DNA of 64,000 nt from Coriaria nepalensis (Eukaryota > Streptophyta > Magnoliopsida > Cucurbitales > Coriariaceae). The notes under the pieces are model-generated. The model ran no database searches. It saw nothing but the letters and a program-made list of their open reading frames with translations, and had not been told where the DNA came from. The DNA lies in NCBI GenBank assembly GCA_027186245.1, contig CP114486.1, positions 1,116,001-1,180,000 on the forward strand. Reading direction: 5' to 3'. Of the stretch, positions 45,327 through 56,312 are shown in pieces. The first letter of the stretch is position 1; every line of letters begins with the position of its first letter. The translations under genes and the position numbers were made by a program.

Positions 45327-48194
45327 GGTGTATATTAACCGGCACTTTGATGTGTTGATAATGAATACTGTATGCGGCTGTGTTTTGCAGAAATATAAGA
45401 TGAGGTTATTACTTATAATGGAGTACTCTGACTTGCGCATTTAGTGGCTTTGAGTTTTGATAGCGATAGTAAGTCTTTGTTCCGTGTCAATAATTTGCAT
45501 GTTTATTTGACTAATTTATATTAAACGATTAAATTATTATTTTAGTTTTTAAATTTATGCGTTTTTTTAATTATTTATTTTTAATTTTTAATTTTTGTTT
45601 ACTTTAATTAAATCTTTTAATTTTAATATTTAAAAAAATATATAAAATAAAAATATTCTAATAATCTAAATAACTCTCTTACTTTTAATTAAATAAAATT
45701 TTATTTATTCTTCCTGCATTAATTTTTACTTTCATCCTATTATTATCGTCACTACTATTACTACCGCCGCCATCCCCACCTCCATTACCATCTACCACCT
45801 CTCTTCTGTCACAGTCCGCCGCCCACCGCCTGCCGGCTCCACCTCCTCAATAAACGAATAGTGATACAAAATAATTTGTCTGTCAAGTGTCAAGATCCAA
45901 CTCTTATTGAGAGCAATCAGAAGAATGCGACAAATGAAACTAAGTATAATATCTGACGCATTAAATACATAATTTTATGTTGTCACGTTAGAAAAAGAGT
46001 TACAATCATGCATAGAAATTTCTGGAGAAATTTAAACAAAGTTGATGCCAGTTGCAACTTGAGTTGCAACTTGCAAGGGACTCAAGTTGTGGAACGAAAG
46101 AGTATATGTGATAGCAACGGCTGAAGCATATTACAAGTCCAAGTCCTTTTATGGTTACAAAGATAAAATAATATATATATATTATTTTAAACGTGACAAA
46201 ATATCATATATATATATATAATTAATCTTTTTAATAACTTTATTTTAAACTTTCTATCATATTTTTTAGCTTAACTTTGCTTATACTTAAAATTAAGATT
46301 AATTAATAAATATTAGTTATCTTTTAATAAATTTTATTTATATATATAATAGAAAGAAAAGTCATTTTTGAACACTCCCATTCAAACTAATACAATATCA
46401 TGGAGCCGATTCGATCAAAACAGAACGACAACAAGTAGTCCATCGTCAACAAATACGACCAGAACCACCAAAGTACTTTATTGGCTTTATAATCAAATAT
46501 CTGAAACAGAAAAAGAAGAACTCTTACGTGTAGTGCATCGATGTCTTTATAACCACGCCTCTCCTAAAATATCGCACTCGTTTTTCCTCCTTCGGGCCTT
46601 ACCTATCAAAGCTGTGATAATTTTTTTTTTTTTTTGCCAAATTAAATATTACCTCACGAACTAGTAATAGTACGTACTAGTTTCTTATTTCAAAAGAACA
46701 TCCTTAATCAATTTGTCCAAGTTTATTGACGAAGTACCATGGGAAGTAGCTGCCTCCTCAGCCAATTTCTTCAACTCCATCACCTTCTTCCTCATTTCCT
46801 CTCCCTTCTTCCCTTCCATCAATTCTCTAACAAGCTTTTCCACATCATCTCTTTTGACATCACTCTTAATCTTCATGCCGATTCCCCATTCATCACAACA
46901 ATACTTACAGTTTGTCAGTTGGTCCCCAAGAAATGGGCGACAAAGCATAGGCACTCCAGCTGTCACACTCTCAATGGTGGAATTCCATCCACTATGCGTT
47001 AAAAATCCCCCAACAGATGGGTGATGAAGAACTTGCTCTTGTGAACACCAAGTAGCTATTAGACTCCGCTCTTTAGTTTCATCCAAAAACTCACTTGGCA
47101 AAATTGCAGATTCACCTGTCACCAATTCGGGTCGGATTATCCATAAAAATGGATGCTCGCTGTTTGCAAGGCCCCAAGCAAACTCAATTAGTTGTTGCGG
47201 AGTCACAGTGATTAAGCTGCCGAAACTCACGTACAATACTGACTTGTTTGCCTTTGAATTTAGCCATTGGAAGCACTCAACTTCTTCATTCCATGGACAA
47301 TATTGGATCGATTTTAAAGGATCTTCCGGTAGTTGATCGAGGAGTAGTTGTAGAGGTCCGATAGCGTAAACACGTGGAATGATCGATGAGATAGCATCTA
47401 AAACATTTTGCTCTAGTGCATTGAAGGTGTGAATCACTACAGCTGAAGCGTCACAAGCTTTTTCGGCCGCTTCAATGGATATGTCGGGTATTATGTCATT
47501 GGGATTGGTAGTTAGAAGATTAATAGGAAGATCCCTTAACCGCATAGTAATCATGCTTGGAATCCAATCTATGATTTTGTCCAAATACCCATTTGAAAGA
47601 TAGTTTTCATCTACAAATATAAAATTACAATTTTAAAAAGCCTAACTGGTGAAACATTCAACACATATACATATATAAATACATATATGCAATGAGAAAC
47701 ATAAAGAATTGTATGAAAAAAATATAATTATAGCTCGTATACTCAAATTTCAAATAATTTCAATTCTGGATAATATGTACTTCAATGATATATATATATA
47801 TATATATATACCGACCTTTGAGCGGCAAGATACCCTTTTGGACAAGAGTACGGTATTGTGTAATGCCCATGAACGCACATGCCGAGATGGTGAGAACGAT
47901 CACACTAGGGATTCCAAGCTCTTTAGCAAGACCTACGGTGAAGGACATGACAGCGTCAGAGATTATGGAAGTAACTGGAGGATTACTGAGTCTGGCAATA
48001 AGCTCACGAACTGGACCGGGAAAGTTCGCTCTAATCAAATATAATATCGCCATATCCCTCTCAGGACCGGCCACATTTGGATCGAGCCCATCTGGGATTG
48101 TTTCGAATCGAAAGTCCGGCAAACCGTTCAAAGACTCTACGTCATCGGATCTCATAAGGCGTTTGTGATTGAACTCGGTGTTTACGAAGGTGAC
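45205..48194. repeat. Recent segmental duplication, copy 1
   Basis: Near-identical to 52110-54673 apart from a block of about 420 bases (about 45870-46290) present only here. It covers the 5' end and promoter of one UGT gene and nearly the whole next UGT gene. Confidence 0.88.
45327..46684. other. Spacer between UGT85 genes, duplicated at 52232-53167
   Basis: AT-rich with a C-rich island at about 45720-45850 (CCGCC/CACC words). A 98-codon open frame at 46368-46664 (TNTISWSRFDQNRTTTSS) is also kept in the second copy, but it has no family signal and the duplication is too recent for that to mean selection. The about 45870-46290 block is absent from copy 2. Confidence 0.5.
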
Positions 48195-48311
48195 ATGAAA
48201 ACCTTTGTGGTGGAGAAGCTTTGAGAATTGAAGTAGTGCCTTTATGTGGCTTACAAATGGAAGTGGAATGAACAGGATGTGGGGCTTGTAATGTTCGTCC
48301 ATGGAAGCCAT
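46685..48311 (-). CDS. UGT85-type UDP-glucosyltransferase (intact, divergent lineage)
   Basis: Exons 48311-47816 and 47610-46685 encode 473 residues. Starts MASMDEHYKPHILFIPLPFV with the catalytic His at 22 (SHIKALLQF; the usual Gly before His is Ser). The acceptor side differs from its neighbours: IPDGLDPNVAGPERDMAI and ISDAVMSFTVGLAKEL, where the SDG of other copies is SDA. Exon 2: MITMRLRDLPINLLTTNPND and AAEKACDASAVVIHTF. PSPG: WCSQEQVLHHPSVGGFLTHS, GWNST and CRPFLGDQ; key residues are kept. It probably takes a different acceptor from the 40581-type genes. It is the parent of, or sister to, the truncated copy at 53168. A TA microsatellite lies in the intron. Confidence 0.92.
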
Positions 48312-48855
48312 TGTTTTATAAATTAGTGTGTACAGATTGTTTTATATAGTACAATCCACTTGAGTATCAAGTAATTTGACCCTAAAGTCAAAAGATATTA
48401 AGTGAATTTTCAATAAAAATAAATAATAATAATAATAATAATTTAACAGATGGTCAGATTTACAGGCACCTTCCAGGAAATGCATTTGAGGGGTCCATTA
48501 GTTTTATGTAAAACGAGACTAAGATAGTCCATTACCCACAATTTAAACCAAATGTTGGTCCATTCCAGGTTACGGATGTGGGTGTGTTTTTCAGTATGTG
48601 GGTGTGTTTTTCAGAAACATAACATAAGGTTATAATTGAGATTGGAGATAAAAATTGTAGAAACCCCCTATATTTTAAAATTTAGTAGGAAACCCCCTAT
48701 ATTTTAAAATTGGTCGGATTAAGATATTTTTTTGATAATAAAAATCATGTATTAAATAAAGAATTAAAATATAAAGTATTCATATATAATTATTAATTTA
48801 AATTTTCAATAAATAAAATTTTATTAAAGATTCAGTTAATGAATTTTCACTTTAA

Positions 48856-48887
<32 letters not shown>

Positions 48888-48904
48888 TCTTATGTTCTTG
48901 CAGG

Positions 48905-49070
48905 TAGGAAACTTCAGAAGTACCTTCCGACAGAAGATTACTTCGGTAAGGGCCCTTACATGTTCGATATTGGCCAGACCTCATATCCAAGCAATGAAGC
49001 ATTAGAAGATGGATGTTCAACTGATAAAAGCTTAATTTCTGGATTACAAAAACAAGCTACTAACATCTAG
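48905..49070 (+). other. Exon-like fragment of unknown gene
   Basis: After a good acceptor (TTCTTGCAG at about 48904) the + strand is open and protein-like: GRKLQKYLPTEDYFGKGPYM, then FDIGQTSYPSNEALEDG, ending at a stop near 49069. It has no start and no matching exon nearby. I cannot name the family. Possibly a captured exon from elsewhere. Confidence 0.3.
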
Positions 49071-49479
49071 CAGGGATCTGAAATGGACATCTAATATCAA
49101 AATAAGCACTAACCTTAAGTCGTAATCGGACAAGTTCATACGCTTCGGGTTTACGGTCCATGCAAATTAATGTCAAACCCTTCGTAGATAAAGTTTCTGG
49201 TAGCAATGACAGGAAAACAAAGAATATTAAGCTCATAGAACGAGGTTATTTTATTAATGTCATAATGTGCCCTATGAGCTAACACTTCCTGTAAGTCCTT
49301 TTTCATTTTTTCTATTTTATTTTTCTGGAAAAGCATGCCTTAATTATTTGATAAAGAACTAATTGACAACCTAGAATGCTTCAAAGTTACAGAAAAATAA
49401 GCTACTTGAAAGAAAGAAGCAACCACATCACTTGGATTACTTAAGAATCGTTCCAAACAAACAATGGTATTGGCTAACG

Positions 49480-49572
49480 GCCATGGAACAAGAAATTGAT
49501 CAATCAATTTATCCAAGTTCGTTGATAACGAACCATGAACACTAGTGGCCTCCTCCGCCAATGCCTTTAAAG
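49480..49572 (-). pseudogene. UGT85 C-terminal fragment
   Basis: Reads KALAEEATSVHGSLSTNLDK then LIDQFLVP, matching the last 30 or so residues of the 40581 and 43756 genes. The upstream part is missing, so this is the 3' end of a lost array member. Confidence 0.85.
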
Positions 49573-50486
49573 AGAAACTTACAAGGCTATTACATGATGG
49601 ATAGAACATGAAAAACTAACAAGGAAACTACCTACTGCAATAATGGTAAAGCTGCTGTAGAAACCCAAAAGCAAATGTATTTCTTCATATTAATGGATGT
49701 ACGTATTACAAATAGAAGGTGTAGAATGTGAAGAACCTTGTCTCCAAAAAAATTCAACCGTAGCCCCCCAAAGAGTAATACGAACTTCGGCTCCTCTTAA
49801 AATGTTTCTAAATTAATTTTTTTTTAAATGCACATGTAATTTTGTAATAGGGTTCCTGGTAAATTGAAGAAAAAAAATACTATTGTCTAAAATTTGCTTT
49901 GTTACCTATGATCTTGAATCTTAATATCTAGTTGTTTTAGATTCTTACTACGTACAGTTCTTTCTTGTGTTCCCATCATCTTTGTCATATGGCTTATGAC
50001 ATTTGTTAAAAATTTAAGTAGGCCTGAGCGTAATTCATATGTAATCTTACCCGAAGGTAATAAGAAAATTAAAAGAAATTCATATAAAAAACAAATAAAA
50101 AAAAATTGTTAGAAGGAAAGAAGGAAAACCTAATCATGTATTCATAGTTGACAATCCTGTAAATCTTTTTGTTTGAAACCACGTTGAAACCTATTATACT
50201 GTAGATGCTCCCCTCATGCAACAATCCCCTGTGACTATCAGTAACTCCAACTGTCTCCACTGCACACACGTCACACCAACCAAGAGAAAAGGTATATATA
50301 ACCCTAAGTGCTCGAACCTGTGTGAGAGGAACACACACGGGTCGCTTAAACCAAATGGGTCAAAACCCGAATTTTAGGCTGCCTTCATTTGAGTTTTCAC
50401 AAATGTAATCCAACAATATAAAAACTTCCATCATACTACAAGCTTCAATTAATTAATATAATATTTTATCTTTATTTTGATAACAT

Positions 50487-50553
50487 TTAAGCGGTAAAAT
50501 AGCCTTTCCAATGAGAATACGATATGATTTAAAACCCATGAAAGCACAGTAGG
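50487..50553 (-). pseudogene. UGT85 exon 1 fragment
   Basis: Minus-strand reading CAFMGFKSYRILIGKAILPLK corresponds to the end of UGT85 exon 1 (GVMGFRHSRPLIEKGILPLK in neighbours). The remainder of the gene is absent. Together with 49480-49572 it may be the two ends of one deleted copy, although their order suggests a rearrangement. Confidence 0.7.
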
Positions 50554-50610
50554 AAAACGTAAGAAACATTCCAAACAAACATCAAACAAGACAACTAAAC
50601 TAACCAGACA

Positions 50611-52231
50611 CTAATTTGGCACCGTCCAACGGCTGTGTGGAACAAGAACTTGATCGATCAATTTGTCCAAGTTCATTGACGAAGAACCATGAACACTAGT
50701 GGCCTCCTCTGCCAATGCCTTCAATTCCAACACCCTCTTCCTCATTTCCTTCCCTCTCGCTCCTTCCATAAGTTCTATAATAAGACTCTCCACTTTGTCT
50801 CTTTTCACATCATTCTTAATCTCTATACCGATTCCCCATTCATCACAACAATACTTACAATTCGTTTGTTGCTCCGCGAAAAATGGCCAACAAAGCATAG
50901 GCACTCCAGCACCTATACTTTCGATAGTAGAATTCCACCCACTATGCGTCAAAAATCCTCCTACTGATGGATGATTAAGAACCTTCTCCTGTGGACACCA
51001 GTTTGCTATTAAACTACGGTCTTTTGTTTCGAAAGCAAATTCCAGAGGCAAAATCGCAGCTTCACCCATAATAAAATCGTGTCGGATTATCCATAAGAAA
51101 GGGCACTTGCTATTTGCAAGGCCCCAAGCGAATTCGACAAGCTGAAGTGGTGTTAATGTTGCTATACTTCCGAAACTCACATAGACTACTGATTTGAGTG
51201 GCTTAGAGTCTAACCATCTGAGACATTCGACTTCTTCTTTCCAGAGACTAAATCCAAACGACTTCACCGGATCTTCAGGCATTTGATTAATCAGTAGTGG
51301 CAGAGGTCCGATGGCAAAGACATTTGGAATCATTGATGAAATGGTGTTTAAAATGTCTTGCTCTAGTCGATCAAACGTGTGGATAACAATCGCAGAAGCT
51401 TCACCAGCTCTTTCAGGTCCTTCCATACCAAGGAGAAACATTATTTCATTCAGATCCGTTGTCCAAAGAAAGCTTGGAAGATCTCTTAGACGAATATTTT
51501 TCATACTTGGAATGCAGTCTACAACCATATCTAGATACCCATTCGTAAGATAGCTCTCATCTGAAACAAAACATGCTCATCATCTCAAATGCCGAAACCA
51601 CATAACATCCATTTATAAGTATGTACTACTCAGGGATAGACAAATAAATCTAACAAAAATAAAATTTAAGGAATAGAAGTTTAAAACATTAATTCAAGTT
51701 ATCATGAATTATTTCAATACCTTTAAGCGGTAAGATACCCTTCTCAATAAGAGGACGAGAATGTCTAAAGGCCAAAAAGGCACATGCATCAATAGTGAAG
51801 AACAGTACAATAGGGATTCCAAGCTCTTTCGCAATTGTTAAGGGGAAGGTAGTAAATCCGTCTGAAACTATGGAAGTCACCGGAGGATTAGCAGCCTCGA
51901 TCAGTTTGGCCATAAGTGCGCGAAAAGGAGCTAACATGTTACTTCTAACAGCATGGACTAGTGTAGGTACGTCTTGGCTGATATCTAGTTCTTCCGAAGG
52001 TGGAAGCCCGTCCGGGATGGTCTCGAATCGGAAGTTCGGCAAGTTGCTTAGTGACCCGGCCTCGCCGCCTGATCTCATAAGCCGTTTGTGGTTGAACTCA
52101 GTGTTTACAAAGGTTACATGAAAGCCTCTGTGGTGAAGAACTTTTGCGAACCCAAGCATCGCCTTTATGTGGCCTTGAAATGGAAGTGTAACACACACCA
52201 CATGCGGCAGTTTCCGATCGGCTTCTTGCAT
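50611..52231 (-). CDS. UGT85-type UDP-glucosyltransferase (intact)
   Basis: Exons 52231-51721 and 51560-50611 give 486 residues, starting MQEADRKLPHVVCVTLPFQG (H21). The exon 1 acceptor region differs from the 43756 gene at FFTIDACAFLAFRHS and at PFRALMAKLIEA, the loop that usually shapes acceptor choice. Exon 2 is clearly divergent: MVVDCIPSMKNIRLRDLPSF, LNEIMFLLGMEGPERAGEA and GSIATLTPLQLVEFAW. The PSPG box ends WPFFAEQ instead of ADQ (Asp to Glu, seen in other active UGTs), and SISAG is SIGAG. The C-terminus is five residues longer (VPHSRWTVPN). Its promoter is almost the same as that of the 43756 gene. Confidence 0.92.
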
Positions 52232-54673
52232 GGTGTATATTAACCGGCACTTTGATGTGTTGATAATGAATACTGTATGCGGCTGTGTTTTGCAGAAATA
52301 TAAGATGAGGTTATTACTTATAATGGAGTACTCTGACTTGCGCATTTAGTGGCTTTGAGTTTTGATAGCGATAGTAAGTCTTTGTTCCGTGTCAATAATT
52401 TGCATGTTTATTTGACTAATTTATATTAAACGATTAAATTATTATTTTAGTTATAAATTTATGCGTTTTTTTAATTATTTATTTTTAATTTTTAATTTTT
52501 GTTTACTTTAATTAAATCTTTTAATTTTAATATTTAAAAAAAATATAAAATAAAAATATTCTAATAATCTAAATAACTCTCTTACTTTTAATTAAATAAA
52601 ATTTTATTTATTCTTCCTGCATTAATTTTTACTTTCATCCTATTATTATCGTCACTACTATTACTACCGCCGCCATCCCCACCTCCATTACCATCTACCA
52701 CCTCTCTTCTGTCACAGTCCGCCGCCCACCGCCTGCCGGCTCCACCTCCTCAATAAACGAATAGTGATACAAAATTAAGATTAATTAATAAATATTAGTT
52801 ATCTTTTAATAAATTTTATTTATATATATAATAGAAAGAAAAGTCATTTTTGAACACTCCCATTCAAACTAATACAATATCATGGAGCCGATTCGATCAA
52901 AACAGAACGACAACAAGTAGTCCATCGTCAACAAATACGACCAGAACCACCAAAGTACTTTATTGGCTTTATAATCAAATATCTGAAACAGAAAAAGAAA
53001 AACTCTTACGTGTAGTGCATCGATGTCTTTATAACCACGCCTCTCCTAAAATATCGCACTCGTTTTTCCTCCTTGGGGCCTTACCTATCAAAGCTGTGAT
53101 ATTTTTTTTTATTTTTATGCCAAATTAAATATTACCTCACGAACTAGTAATAGTACGTACTAGTTTCTTATGACAAAATAACATCCTTAATCAATTTGTC
53201 CAAGTTTATTGACGAAGTACCATGGGAAGTAGCTGCCTCCTCAGCCAATTTCTTCAACTCCATCACCTTCTTCCTCATTTCCTCTCCCTTCTTCCCTTCC
53301 ATCAATTCTCTAACAAGCTTTTCCACATCATCTCTTTTGACATCACTCTTAATCTTCATGCCGATTCCCCATTCATCACAACAATACTTACAGTTTGTCA
53401 GTTGGTCCCCAAGAAATGGGCGACAAAGCATAGGCACTCCAGCTGTCACACTCTCAATGGTGGAATTCCATCCACTATGCGTTAAAAATCCCCCAACAGA
53501 TGGGTGATGAAGAACTTGCTCTTGTGAACACCAAGTAGCTATTAGACTCCGCTCTTTAGTTTCATCCAAAAACTCACTTGGCAAAATTGCAGATTCACCT
53601 ATCACCAATTCGGGTCGGATTATCCATAAAAATGGATGCTCGCTGTTTGCAAGGCCCCAAGCAAACTCAATTAGTTGTTGCGGAGTCACGCTGATTAAGC
53701 TGCCGAAACTCACGTACAATACTGACTTGTTTGCCTTTGAATTTAGCCATTGGAAGCACTCAACTTCTTCATTCCATGGACAATATTGGATCGATTTTAA
53801 AGGATCTTCCGGTAGTTGATCGAGGAGTAGTTGTAGAGGTCCGATAGCGTAAACACGTGGAATGATCGATGAGATAGCATCTAAAACATTTTGCTCTAGT
53901 GCATTGAAGGTGTGAATCACTACAGCTGAAGCGTCACAAGCTTTTTCGGCCGCTTCAATGGATATGTCGGGTATTATGTCATTGGGATTGGTAGTTAGAA
54001 GATTAATAGGAAGATCCCTTAACCGCATAGTAATCATGCTTGGAATCCAATCTATGATTTTGTCCAAATACCCATTTGAAAGATAGCTTTCATCTACAAA
54101 TATAAAATTACAATTTTAGAAAGCCTAACTGGTGAAACATTCAACACATATACATTTATAAATACATATATACAATGAGAAACATAAAGAATTGTATGAA
54201 AAAAATATAATTATAGCTCGTATACTCAAATTTCAAATAATTTCAATTCTGGATAATATGTACTTCAATGATATATATATATATATATACCGACCTTTGA
54301 GCGGCAAGATACCCTTTTGGACAAGAGTACGGTATTGTGTAATGCCCATGAACGCACATGCCGAGATGGTGAGAACGATCACACTAGGGATTCCAAGCTC
54401 TTTAGCAAGACCTACGGTGAAGGACATGACAGCGTCAGAGATTATGGAAGTAACTGGAGGATTACTGAGTCTGGCAATAAGCTCACGAACTGGACCGGAA
54501 AATTTCGCTCTAATCAAATATAATATCGCCATATCCCTCTCAGGACCGGCCACATTTGGATCGAGCCCATCTGGGATTGTTTCGAATCGAAAGTCCGGCA
54601 AGCCGTTCAAAGACTCTACGTCATCGGATCTCATAAGGCGTTTGTGATTGAACTCGGTGTTTACGAAGGTGAC
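52110..54673. repeat. Recent segmental duplication, copy 2
   Basis: Near-identical to 45205-48194, lacking about 420 bases. It ends abruptly at 54673 inside the first exon of the UGT copy; beyond that point the sequence is unrelated to the array. Confidence 0.88.
53168..54673 (-). pseudogene. 5'-truncated UGT85, near-copy of the 46685-48311 gene
   Basis: Exon 2 (54093-53168) is open and differs from the 46685 gene at only a few residues, for example LVIGES for LVTGES, LISVTP for LITVTP and an end DVILS for DVLLK. Exon 1 survives only from the equivalent of codon 40 ([15 protein letters not shown]) to the donor at 54294; before it, at 54673, homology stops. The missing part carries the catalytic His and the first strand-helix unit. 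The next in-frame ATG (54634, MRSDDVES) would give a protein without the active site. The PSPG box is intact. Probably non-functional since its creation by an incomplete duplication. Confidence 0.88.
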
Positions 54674-54782
54674 TGTAAAAATATGAGATTAATATGAAGT
54701 TAGAAGAGAAGCAGAATTTCATTATTCATGGCATCTGATTTTGGACGTGTATAGCATTACATCTTGAATTTCATGGAATAGG

Positions 54783-56088
54783 CCACCCACCATACTTGAC
54801 ATCCATGGCATGCACCGTCACCTGTAGTTGTACCATTATTTTAATGAGTTATCAACTCACCATTCGATAAACCCTACAGAATGTAAGCATATACATAATG
54901 CTTAAATGAAACTTACATCTTGTAAGTCTTTGGTTAACTTTGTCATGAGTTCTGCACATATTAACCATTGATACCATAACATTGACAGACTTTTGTATTC
55001 TGAGCAAAACTTTTTCAGCTTTCTCAAGTTGAACACTACCTGTGGAGTTCTCTAGTCGAACACAAGAGGAAGATGAAAATTCAAATTATCTAGCAAACAA
55101 GCTTGGTGTAAAGTTCAATGAAGAGTACAACCAGACTCAAAGAGTAAGCAGACAGCTAACCAATTTTTGGAGAGCTACAAGATTCACTTCATGCTGCACA
55201 CACAAGAGGTAAGACCACCTTTGTTGAAAAGATCTTTAATGAAAGATGACTGGCGTTTAGCATTACTTTAAGAAAATAATGATGCCTTACCAGTTCCCTA
55301 TACCACACACATTAAAAGTTGCAGAACATGAGTTGGACAACCATAGTTATCATCTTCTTCGAGTTCCTGGAGGACGAAACTTAAGGCAAAAATCTAGTGT
55401 CAAATATACAAAACTAACAGCCTTTTTGGATTTAATATGTTCTCTTAAATTCTTCTTCAAACGACTTTGATACAGAGTTTCTCTTCAAGTCGTCGCTGTA
55501 TAACGTGATCATGGATGACGAAAATGAAATCTAATTGGATACCTATCTAAGATTGAGATCTTCTTGGGCAAATTGTGTCTCCGATAGACCGACTCATCTT
55601 AACTGTGCAGTTTCACATTATCACAATCATACGTCTCATCAATATTTTGTGATTGACCTAATGACCTTCTCCGACTCTTATTACCCAACCGGAGAGAGGA
55701 TAGCTAATGCATTCCGACCATTATTGCCTAACAGAAGAGATAGCTAATGCATTCCACTTATTGAACATGGTTCTATAACCGGTACCCATCCTTCAAAATT
55801 TTCTTGCCAAGCAATATGCAGTAGATTTCCAGAAATCCACACAAAAATTAATGCTAATTGCACAAAATAGAAGAAAAATTTCATAGTGATATATAATATA
55901 ATAATATGAAATTAATATTTACGATTAAAAAAATTCAATCCATCTTATACAAAATTTACCCAAGAATTTTTCTTCAAGATTAGTTATGTTTCCATAATCA
56001 AGCTCATTTGATGCTTCACTCTCTATGCCGCCATTTTCTGAAGCCGATATAACAGTGGTGGCAGTAAGGGAGGAGGAAGAGGATCCAC
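54783..56088 (-). pseudogene. Decayed exons resembling FANCD2
   Basis: Five - strand exon-like blocks: 56088-55960 (SASENGGIESEASNELDYGN), 55366-55291 (ELEEDDNYGCPTHVLQLLMC, with an in-frame TAG), 55193-55161 (HEVNLVALQKL), about 55050-54939 (KSVNVMVSMVNMCRTHDK) and 54821-54783 (VTVHAMDVKYGG). The last two join at canonical sites to give CRTHDK-VTVHAMDVKYGG, which I recall as the conserved C-terminal part of plant FANCD2, a DNA crosslink-repair protein. Expected sequence after KYGG is lost: the frame reads WPIP and stops. The other blocks fit the family less surely. Most of the gene is missing and one stop is present, so this is a remnant. Confidence 0.6.
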
Positions 56089-56312
56089 CTGTTCATGTAA
56101 CTTCAACAAACGAGATTTGACAAGATGGATATTCATGTTTAGTGAGCAAATAGGAAAACAAATCATTTAATAAATTGACACAAAATCTATAAAATATGCC
56201 TCTTTTTCCCTGTACATATCACTATTGTTTTCTCCTCACTTGAAAAATTATGATTTAATCAGTCATAATAGGTTGAAAACGAAACGAAAGCTTGTAACAG
56301 ATTAGATATTCT

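Larger units (their letters stand above)
48312..50610. other. Rearranged spacer with several UGT relics
   Basis: Tandem GTGGGTGTGTTTTTCAG at about 48578-48616 resembles the promoter of the 40581 gene. A TA microsatellite lies at about 48860-48888. 48905-49070 is an exon-like block of unknown origin. 49140-49330 repeats UGT 3' flank seen at 43500. 49600-50480 shows no gene. Confidence 0.5.

Noticed and set aside
45327..45440. N-terminal extension of the UGT genes from ATGs at 45440 and 52345
   Set aside because: The added 38 residues have no match to any UGT; family members begin at MQEADRK. Treated as 5' UTR.
53168..54634. Truncated UGT as a working gene starting at MRSDDVES
   Set aside because: It lacks the catalytic His and the first part of the N-terminal domain, so activity is not expected.
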